Positions 56,176-64,000 of a DNA stretch of 64,000 bases are shown here, in pieces (within the stretch, counting starts at the first letter, position 1; the number at the start of each line of letters is the position of its first letter). The DNA is from Massospora cicadina (Eukaryota; Entomophthoromycota; Entomophthoromycetes; Entomophthorales; Entomophthoraceae): positions 62,001 through 126,000 of the forward strand of contig JAKSZP010010623.1 of NCBI GenBank assembly GCA_022478985.1, written 5' to 3'. The notes beneath the pieces were generated by a model. It had not been told where the DNA came from, ran no database searches, and worked only from the letters and a program-made list of their open reading frames with translations. The position numbers were made by a program, and so were the translations under genes.

Positions 56176-57225
56176 CCACCCCTTCCAAGACAAGACTGAG
56201 GGTAGGATCTGAGGTGTCTAGCATGGACTCTGTTGAACACAATGTTGGTAGCATCATCTTGGATGGAGTATTCATGGCCCCTTTTGGCCAGTACAGTTGA
56301 TGGTCCAGTCCAAATGGCTTGAAGCTTCTCAGGCTGGATTCTGCGGATGTGGTAAAATGATACTTTATCATTGACTCCAAACTCTGGCAGTTGGTACATC
56401 TCTGACTGTCTTTCTGCATTTTGGGATACTGTGCTTGATGTTCTTCCCAGCTTCTAGTTGTATGCATATAAGCTCATCCACCAACTCTTGCTGATAGTTC
56501 CCAGGGAATAAGTTCTTTCGATCTGCAGCAATTATTGGAGCCAACAGGGTAAGTAAGGCGGCTTCTCTCCCATAGAGCGCCTTAAAAGAAGACATCCCAA
56601 TGATCCTATGGTGGCTAAGTTGGTAAGCAAACAGTGTGGATGGTAAGAGGATATCCCACTTTGAATTGTAGTTTACTGCTATCTTCATGAGGATCCCAGC
56701 TAATGTCCCATTTACTCATTCCACACTTCCGTTTGATGATGGTGTATAGGGGGTAGTGAACAGCTGTTTCACTACTACCAAGTCCATAATTTTTCTCACT
56801 ACTATAGAGATGAAGTTCTTCCCATTATCCGATAGCAAGATCTGAGGACAACCATGTCTTGTGATAATCTGATTGTAGAGGAATTGGGCGGTGATCCCTG
56901 TGGTGTATGTCTTGATTGCCGCTGCCTCAATCCACTTTTTGAAGTGGTCAATTGCTACTATTACAAACTTGTTCCCACTTGAGGCAGTTGGTAGTGTTCC
57001 TACCACATCAATATATACATTGTGAAAAGGCGCGGATGGTGGGATTGGTGTAAACTCAAACTTCTTTTTCAATGGTCTAAAGCTTGCACATGGTATACAC
57101 ATCTCCAAGGCTTGGTGCACCTCATTAGTCATAGCCACCCAATAGAACCTGTCCTTGAGATAAGCTAGGGTCTGCTGAAATCTTTCATGTCCCACATGTT
57201 TATATGCCTCCATCACTACTTCCAT
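56055..57225 (-). pseudogene. E2 integrase
   Basis: Frame 56,716-57,225 (169 codons) contains the zinc-binding segment (HVGHERFQQTLAYLKDRFYW, then CIPCASF). The three catalytic acids appear intact: YIDVVGTLPTASSG, QILLSDNGKNF and PSSNGSVE. A stop follows the Glu. The next frames (56,368-56,688; 56,055-56,399) give SYHRIIGMSSFKALYGREAAL-like sequence and the tail VNDKVSFYHIRRIQPEKLQ, IWTGPSTVLAKRGHEY. The last frame crosses into the 3' LTR. Confidence 0.85.
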
Positions 57226-57317
57226 TCAATTGCTAGATCACATATATGGATACCATTTCCCCTTAATAAACTTCTGGAGTTTTCCAATTACTCTTTGCGT
57301 GTCCTTTGTACATCTTC

Positions 57318-57919
57318 TTAAAACTGACTTAGCTTTTTAGTTTCTTCTTTCCATTCCTCTTCAGATAATCCAATTAGGTCATGAAGTTGATCACTCTCAT
57401 GCACATATAAATAGAATACAGGCAATCTTGAGAGCCCATCTGCGTTCAGGTGGTTGCTTCTGGCTCTGTGTATAATTTCAAAGTCATATCCTTGAAGCTG
57501 AACAGCCCATTTGGCTAGTCTTCCATCAGGATCCTTCATGTTTAGAGCTATCTTAAGGATGCATGGTCTGTTACAACTTTGAAAGTTTACTCCATATAGG
57601 TATGGCTGAAATTGCTTCACTACTCTAATCACTGCAAGACATCTGTGCTCTGTAACAGTGTAGTTTTTTCCACTTTGGTAAAGACCTTAAAAAATATTTG
57701 ATGGGATGGTCGACCCTCCTCATCTAGTTGTGCTACTATCATACTGAGTCCTACATCACTGGCATTGGTGTATAGGTAGAAGGTCTTGTTGATGTCCAGG
57801 TATGTTAGGATCAGCGCCTCTACCAACTTCATATTCAGATCCTCAAAGGCTTGGTCTTGCTCTAGTCCCCACTCAAACTTAGAGTCCTTGTTCAGTAGGT
57901 ACATCAGGGGAGTAGCCAA
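57318..57919 (-). pseudogene. E2 RNase H
   Basis: Two adjoining frames. TFYLYTNASDVGLSMIVAQL has Asn where the first catalytic Asp should be (D in E1's YTDA). It is followed after a frameshift by FQPYLYGVNFQSCNRPCILK, then PDGRLAKWAVQLQGYDFEII and SNHLNADGLSRLP, the conserved end of the domain and its tether. Confidence 0.78.
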
Positions 57920-58149
57920 GTCTGAAAATCATGGGATGAACTGTCTGTAGTAGCTGATCATGCTAGGAACACCTGGACATCCCTCATACTCTTTGGATGC
58001 TTCATTTTAACTATTGCCTTCACCTTTCCTTCTTGAGGTCAAATCCCCTGTGCACTGATCTCATGTCTCAAGAACTCAAGTTGCTTCTTGAGAAAGGTGC
58101 AATTGCTCTATTTTAACTTAAGATTTGATTCTCTCAACCATGTGTACAC

Positions 58150-58810
58150 CTCTTAAAGAAGCTCAATATGCTCTCTGAACGTTCTACTGAATACAGTTAT
58201 ATTATCTTAGATGGATTAGGATAATTGTAATCTTCAGTTCTCCAAATACAGACCATGGCACATTAAAAGGTTGCCAGGGCGTTACACAACCCTTGTGGCA
58301 TCCTGGTCAGTTTGAACAAGCCTTGGCTGCTGATCAAGGCACACTTTTCCTGGTCTTCAGGTGACAGTTCTATTTGCCAGTACTCACTGGCCTGGTCTAT
58401 AGCTGAAAAATACTTTAAACTGCCCAACCGTTTCAAGGCATCATCAATTCTTGGAAGAGGGTAAGAATCTTTTTTTGTAATTTTATTCAAATGACGGTAG
58501 TTTATAACCACCCTGTGTAAGCCATCTTTCCTGTGCACCAACAGAAGTGGCGATGCCCATGGACTCTTCGAGGGCCTCAACAAGCCAGCATCTGTAAGTT
58601 GTTGAAGGTCCTTAGTGATGACCTACTCTTCCATTTTTGATCAGCGGTATGGTATTGATTGAAAGGTATAGCTGACCTTATATCCATATGGTGTATCTCT
58701 TCTTTACACAGACCATAATTGTTTGGTCCTTTGGTGAAAATGGCTTTAAACTCTTCCAATAAATCATCCAGCTCTTTCCATTCTTCCTTTGTTATGTCAG
58801 CAAGTCCCAA
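58150..58810 (-). pseudogene. E2 reverse transcriptase
   Basis: Frames 58,577-58,810 and 58,263-58,583 cover the fingers and palm: LLRPSKSPWASPLLLVHRKD, then RVVINYRHLNKITKKDSYPL, FSAIDQASEYWQIELSPEDQ and FKLTRMPQGLCNALATF. The Y-X-D-D box falls in the disrupted stretch just after 58,263 and cannot be read cleanly. Confidence 0.8.
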
Positions 58811-59280
58811 TTCATCTAATCCTTTAACAGCGTGTACTGATCAATGGTATCACAATTGGTTAGTTTCATGCATGCCACAACTTGTCCTTTCTCAATTTGA
58901 ATAGTTTAAGTGGTGATGTTCCCCAGGAGGATAGTTACTTTACCCTCATGACTAGAGTCAAAGAATCCAGGTAGCACTTGTGGCTCCTGTTTGTGTAACC
59001 TTGTTGGGTGTATATTTCAAGTACAGTGTTCTGGGGGATCTTTACACTTATGGCCATGTGCATAACTCTTTATTCTTCTGGTCAAATCTTCATTGCCTCA
59101 TTGGCACTCAAGGGTAGCCCATCTTCAGCGCACACTGAAGCAGGTAGTTGTTTCACACCTTTTTTGTGAAGTATGTGGTGCACCAGGCAGATTGCTCAGT
59201 TTTAACCAGACATGTCCGCTGCTTTCTTGATTTCAGGTCCTCATCCTTAAACACAAGGGGCATATGGTAGTTTAGCAGAC

Positions 59281-59787
59281 TCACAGTGCTGCTAACAAAG
59301 TCAATCCTTGCTCCAAACTCCAATAAAATTGTGTGCCAATAAGGAGGTCATAATGTTCATTATCTAAGACCATGGCAGGAGCATTGAGTACCATGTGTCC
59401 AAAGCATAGGGGTAAGGCAGAGTAAGCCCCTAACGCACATGTGGTGTCGGGCCCTGCTGTCCAATATCTCACATGGTAGTCGATGTCCAGCATAAATTTC
59501 AGCTTCTTCATCAATTTTGAGGACATGATATTGACTGAGGCACCAGTATCAAAGACTGCCAATACACGCACACACTGTATCAAAACTTATACTTTGGTTA
59601 CACTCTTCTTAAATGGATTTCCAGTTGACAGCACATCGCCAGCTGACTTTTCAATTTCCTCTAATTGCTTGGGTGTATTAGATGTCGATTCAGCATGCAG
59701 AGTAGTAGTCTTCTCAATATTCTTGAAGGTGTCCAGTACAAGTTGTTTGCCTTCCTCTATACTATTGACTACTTGAGTGGGCTTCAT
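59281..59787 (-). pseudogene. E2 protease
   Basis: LAVFDTGASVNIMSSKLMKK carries an intact retropepsin D-T-G-A motif (about 59,500-59,555), followed by MVLDNEHYDLLIGTQF with the usual hydrophobic-hydrophobic-Gly second motif. A stop lies between it and the upstream frame at 59,587-59,787. Confidence 0.82.
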
Positions 59788-60009
59788 TGCTTGAGCTAGG
59801 TATGTAGAGTTTAACCCCTCATTGTTGGATCCATGTAACCATAATCATGCAGGTAAAGATACAGTACTGAGGGCTCCTAAGACATGGTAACCAGCATCCA
59901 TCAAGTCTTCATCTTGGTGATCGTCCTCTCCTTCAACATGTAGGTTCACCCAATTTACAGTTCCAGAGGTTTCCTCTTTTGGTGGGGTTTTTTCTTCATT
60001 GCCTTTCAT

Positions 60010-61256
60010 TGGACAAGCTCACAAATAGTGACCAAGCTTGTGACATTTTTGATATGTGAACTCCTTGCGCTGATACCGTGGAACTTGTTTGAAGTTCTTG
60101 TCTTTTGGCTTGTCATTCTTATCCTGGGTAGAATACACCACTTTTTCAATTATGCATGTTAGTTGAGTCATTGGTTTGTTCTCAATCTTATAAGTTCCTT
60201 GCACATCAAGTAAAGCTTCTTTGATGACCTTGAGAGATCCAGCTGTTTTGACCGCAAGCATCATGTGCATCTTGAAGGCTGGGTGTGCTTCTAAAAACTA
60301 AGTAAGACAGTCTTTGTGGTAGGTAAGTCTAAGATCCCTGTGATCCATAGTTGTTGTGCTCAAAGGTAGTATCAGGTGGCATAATTTGTGACTATCTCCA
60401 TCTTGCCCATTTTCATCAATATGAAATCCTGCTTTATATTCTCAACATCCTGTGCGCTACCAAATTCTGATAACAGGGTTTCCTTGACCTCAGTCCAGAT
60501 CAAACCAGGATGTAAACTAGCGCTGAGTATCTCCTGCGCTTCATGGCTCATGCAGCCTTGGATGTGATGAGCCTTCTGCTTGTCACTAGTGCCATCCATG
60601 CTGTTCTCATACATTTGTAAAACCCCAGCTATTGTTCCCTCGCCAGGAGTGAACATGGTTTTGAAATAGGGTTTAAAGTTTGGATCTTCCTCTACTGGAG
60701 CACTTCGCTGATGTTGTGGAGTTGTTGCTCCCTGTGCAGCTAACACTGGCATTTCCAAACATGAGGTGTCCAGCAAAGGGCTTAGCGCAAGCTGCAGTTT
60801 TACTTGAATTTGATCCTTAATTTTCTCCAAGTTTCGATTAATGTCATCAAAAATAGTATCATGGTGGTCTAAACGTTCATCATACTCATTCAATGTTTGT
60901 ACATTTATTCCATTTTCTGCTTTAAGGTGTTGGACCCATTCATCAAGTCCCTTCAGATCAGTTTCAATCCTTCTAGTCACTGGTATGTGCCCTAACTTCA
61001 GGGTAGTAGCCACTCAAGCCCATTGAGCAGTGTCTAAAACCTGATATAGGTACAACCTCAACTCCACTACTTCTTTTTCCAACGCTTGCAGCCTTGTCTT
61101 GATTATCTCTTTTTCAGTTGGAGATAAACTTCCTGCTGCTTCTTCACCATGGTATACCTCTATGGTATCAATACTAGGCATTTTCACTTGCTCTAAACTC
61201 TCTCTTCTCAAGTGTGTGGTTGGCATCACCCCTGTAGTGAGCACCAGACTTGCCAC
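60010..61256 (-). pseudogene. E2 gag
   Basis: Frames 61,014-61,256 and 60,372-61,013 (213 codons) give a capsid-like protein: YHGEEAAGSLSPTEKEIIKT, TRLQALEKEVVELRLYLYQV, then DEWVQHLKAENGINVQTLNE, and FTPGEGTIAGVLQMYENSMD, the conserved Ty3-type capsid region. A zinc knuckle near 60,020-60,075 reads YQKCHKLGHYL, with the first Cys lost. One stop and one frameshift separate the parts. Confidence 0.8.
61229..61246 (-). promoter_or_regulatory. E2 primer-binding site
   Basis: Minus strand TGGTGCTCACTACAGGGG, one base after the LTR end, identical to E1 and C. Confidence 0.72.
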
Positions 61257-62120
61257 CCTGGGTTCTGCTCACTTAACTCTGGAATTTTGAACTTGAAGCA
61301 TCAAAAGGGGTAATTGGTTGCACAGATTTAACGCTAACCAACTCAGCTTATATTCTCTAAGAGAGCTGTAAACCTGGCACTTGCACGCCAACTGTGCGTC
61401 TTCTTTATGATATATCCTGTGTATGTTGAAATCTTCCCTTGACCCAACAGAGCTTATCTCAACCTCTTTTCTTGCAAGCTTAACCTTACAAGGTGTTCTT
61501 CTCAAAATGAGTGTCTTCTTCAAAACAGGTTAATTTTAAACTGGTTACTGGCAATTACTTCAGATAAAGGACAAATTTAAGATTCTTTGAAATAGACTGT
61601 TTATTTAAGATAAAAACTTAGTATTTTCTATACTAAATACTAAAGAATCAGGATGTAAAATAATTGAGTGGATAATTGAATAGTGATTGGGAAGATATTG
61701 TATCTTCTTCAGGAGCCTCAGAACCATCTCTTCTTCCATTGATTTCTCTCTTGGGCATTCATTTTCTCAAGTTCCTGAATTCATGCACTGTGGCAGTGTG
61801 TGGAGCCTTTGGTATCAGGATCATTGGTTCTGTGGCTCCTGTACGCTTTGGTAAAGTTCAAATCTTCATTATCATCGGTGGACTTAATGTCCTGGTTGCT
61901 TGATGGCGCCATTTTTCTTTTGTTTTGATTGTTTTTCTTTTGAGTGCACCATTCAGCACCTAAGTCATTCTGTTCCTTCTCAATGTTACTCAAATGAATA
62001 TTACCATTTTTGGAGCTAAACTCATCTTGGGTCAATAAAACTTGCTCTTTGATCAGTATTTCCTCAATTCTACCAAAGGTTGAGAATTTACCAATTTTGT
62101 AGTGTGCTGAATATGTGACA
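61248..62120 (-). repeat. E2 5' LTR
   Basis: Minus strand TGTCACATATTC to GGTGGCAAGT, 873 bp. It matches 55,302-56,175 closely along its length. Confidence 0.9.
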
Positions 62121-63890
62121 CTTACCATATTCTTCTGCATTTTCCAGAGGAGCAAGTGCTGGCCTATGGCTGAGGAAGAGGGAAGTTGAGACACAATCTT
62201 ACTTCATGGAATCATCAAATGAGTTTTAAGCACCTCTACCTCCTTAGGATTGGGAGCAAGTGCAGGGTTGCAGCTCATAGCATCTGCCAAACCATTCTTC
62301 TTGCCCTTGGTAAAATTATAAGAGAAACAAATTGGGCTAGGATATCATGCCGGTTGGTTTGCCATGGGGTCAAGACATGAGGTGTATGGTAGTGCAGTAA
62401 GGCATGGTGGTTTGTACATACACAGAAGGGTTGGGATGAGCCATGCAAGTGATAGTGCCAATAAGTCAGCACCTCTACCACTGCTAGTAACTCTTTGTCA
62501 TAAACAGCGTAATTTAACTCAGGTAGAGACATATTCTAAGAAAAATATTCCACTGGATGCTCCATTCCATCTTCACCTACTTGTAATAAGGCAGCCACTA
62601 TAGTAAAGGTAAAGTATCAGTAGACACAATGAACTCCTTTTTGGGATCTACTTGGTGAAATGGATGTGGACAACAGGGTGCACTTTACTTCTTGAAAAGC
62701 ATCCTGAAAATGGATGACCATTGGAGCACTTTAGCTCCACTTGCCTTATATAGGGGTGTTACCACTTCAAAAAGTTTGAGCATGAATTTTTTAAGGATCA
62801 TAAACATCCCTAAAAACCTCCTCAATTCCTTGACCAAAGTTGGGGTGGGCCATTCACAAATTTAGTTTTCCTTGTCTGGAGTTATCATATGCCCTTGGTC
62901 AAACATGACATTGCCCAGAAAGGTGACCTAGAACTTGAAGAATTCACATTTACTGATCTTAAGCGTAAGGTTGGCTGCCTTTAACCTCTCCACCACTTGC
63001 CAAAGGTGTACTGTATGGGACTCATGATTGGGGGAAAACACCAGAATATTATCCAGGTAACTGCGCATACCCCTCAGCTGGTCTCCCAAAGCTGCATCAA
63101 TATGTTATCAAAAGATAGCAGGGGAATTTTTAAGCCCAAAGAGCATATACCAAAATTGAAAAAATCCTTTTCTGGTGTATAATGTGGTTAGCCATTCCTT
63201 TCCCTTATTGATCCAGATCTGATTAAATACATTTAAGTAATCCAGTTTGGAGAAGACTTTTGCCTTCTCCACATAGAGTGCAATTTGTAAGTTCAGGAAG
63301 ATGAAATGTAAATCTGGTACAGTGACATTATTTAGATCCCCATAATCTATGCATGGGTGTAAAGTACCACTGGCTTTCTCCACAAAGAGAGTGGAGAGCA
63401 TACTGGGGAGATATGCTGAAAAACTTGCACCTTTGGCTAACTGCTCCTTAACCCACACATCTAATGCTGCTTTCTCCTGTACAGTCAAAGGATAAATTGG
63501 GTAATATTTATGCATCAGATCAACAGTGAGCTTGAACTCACAATCAGATTTTAAATGATCAGATAGTATATCAGCTGAAACCACATCAAACAAAAATTCC
63601 AGCCCCTCTAAACGTGAAGGTAAAGGTATCTCCAGTGAAGGCTTTAACATTGGAGTTAGACTGAGAGTGTGGATAATGGGCCAGTGGGGCAGATTGCTCT
63701 GAATATTAGCCTCAGACTAAGGAACAACTAATATATAACCATTCTTTAATGTTAAGGACAAGGTGTAGTTTTTTAAGTTGATTCTGATGTTAACTTTTGC
63801 CATCACTCTACTTCCAAAATAATGAAGTACAGAAGGTTTTTGATTGCTTGGAAATGGTCTGACAAATGATACTTGCCTACTTGATAATTC
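62121..63890 (-). pseudogene. L reverse transcriptase and RNase H
   Basis: RT frame 63,108-63,650 (180 codons): VEKASGTLHPCIDYGDLNNV, VFSKLDYLNVFNQIWINKGK and FGLKNSPAIF, close to B. After disrupted RT palm sequence, the RNase H part (62,275-62,532) reads ELNYAVYDKELLAVVEVL and CVCTNHHALLHYHTPHVL. L ends at E2 (62,120) on one side. Toward 63,890 fragments of the protease-RT linker continue until a different LTR begins. Gag and the 5' LTR of L are not in the window. Confidence 0.78.
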
Positions 63891-64000
63891 TGTTATGTTT
63901 ACATGACCTTATTGAGGGCACCAACAGTAAGGACAAGGCTGGGAGGCAGGAGATCCAAAGGGTCAAATTGCAGGACCTTCCTGACCTTAAGCACACCTTG
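63891..64000 (+). repeat. Start of an L-type LTR in opposite orientation
   Basis: TGTTATGTTTACATG onward matches the start of the L 3' LTR read on the other strand (52,880 leftward), including the frame KLQDLPDLKHTL. It is a plus-strand copy, so it is not L's own 5' LTR. It is cut off by the window edge. Confidence 0.6.

Larger units (their letters stand above)
55302..62120 (-). mobile_element. Ty3/gypsy retrotransposon E2, best preserved E copy
   Basis: 6,819 bp with LTRs of 874 bp (55,302-56,175) and 873 bp (61,248-62,120). The order is gag, protease, RT, RNase H, integrase. Its open frames are longer than E1's, and it keeps intact protease and integrase catalytic residues, so it is the youngest E copy here. 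It splits L between RNase H and integrase. The flanks (CACTC left, CTTAC right) do not give a clean duplication. Confidence 0.9.

Noticed and set aside
55297..62125. A 5 bp target duplication for E2 (CACTC/CTTAC)
   Set aside because: The flanks do not match. CTTAAC slightly further left resembles CTTACC on the right, but the offset would need extra bases, so I leave it unresolved.
62121..62194. Treating 62,000-62,194 as a second tandem E element next to E2
   Set aside because: The solo E LTR with its AATGC duplication shows the E LTR starts at TGTCACA, so the pol-like sequence up to 62,120 is LTR. Beyond it L resumes.
1..64000. CRISPR arrays, rRNA or intact tRNA genes, bacterial operons
   Set aside because: No evenly spaced short repeats, no rRNA signature and no full tRNA fold were seen. 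Introns and LTR/LINE content show a eukaryotic genome.

Overview
This 64 kb window is repeat-dominated eukaryotic DNA, most likely from a fungus with a large, transposon-rich genome. Two host genes support a fungus: a short Cdc8-like tropomyosin and an HP1-type chromoshadow-domain protein. Both have compact introns (38-43 nt at the shortest). I cannot name the species or fix the phylum.

Layout. (1) 1-8,062: part of a long LTR (family A, minus strand) abuts a decayed Ty3/gypsy element, E1 (plus strand). (2) 8,063-13,555: a decayed L1-type LINE. (3) 13,556-15,530: a degenerate tandem repeat of about 48 bp, split by a family A solo LTR with a perfect AATGG target duplication. A Helitron-like 3' end follows at about 15,600. 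(4) 15,936-18,675: the only host-gene island, a head-to-head pair. The chromoshadow gene (six exons, minus) and the tropomyosin gene (four exons, plus) share a 267 bp intergenic region. (5) 18,676-20,825: AT-rich DNA with no gene. (6) 20,826-51,982: a Russian doll of LTR elements. A remnant K is split by H (24,920-51,575). H is split by C (26,833-37,456) and by I (42,520-51,302). C contains a family A solo LTR and a complete chromovirus B (30,686-37,328). I contains a complete element J (43,665-49,237). (7) 51,983-64,000: a B-like minus-strand element L, interrupted by an E-family solo LTR (53,024-53,916) and by the best preserved E copy, E2 (55,302-62,120). Another LTR of L's type starts in opposite orientation at 63,891.

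The nesting order rests on 5 bp target-site duplications, on TG...CA LTR ends, and on LTRs or integrase genes that resume across each insertion. Every retroelement reading frame I read is broken, largely by changes that look like C-to-T or G-to-A transitions.

Two priming strategies coexist. Families E, C, H and K carry a common tRNA-type primer site (TGGTGCTCACTACAGGGG and variants) beside the 5' LTR. B and J instead have a site beside the LTR that is complementary to the predicted 5' end of their own transcript, as in Tf1-type self-priming. Other points of note are LTRs that carry coding-like sequence, a chromoshadow protein without a visible chromodomain, and a shortened tropomyosin with a GC-AG intron.
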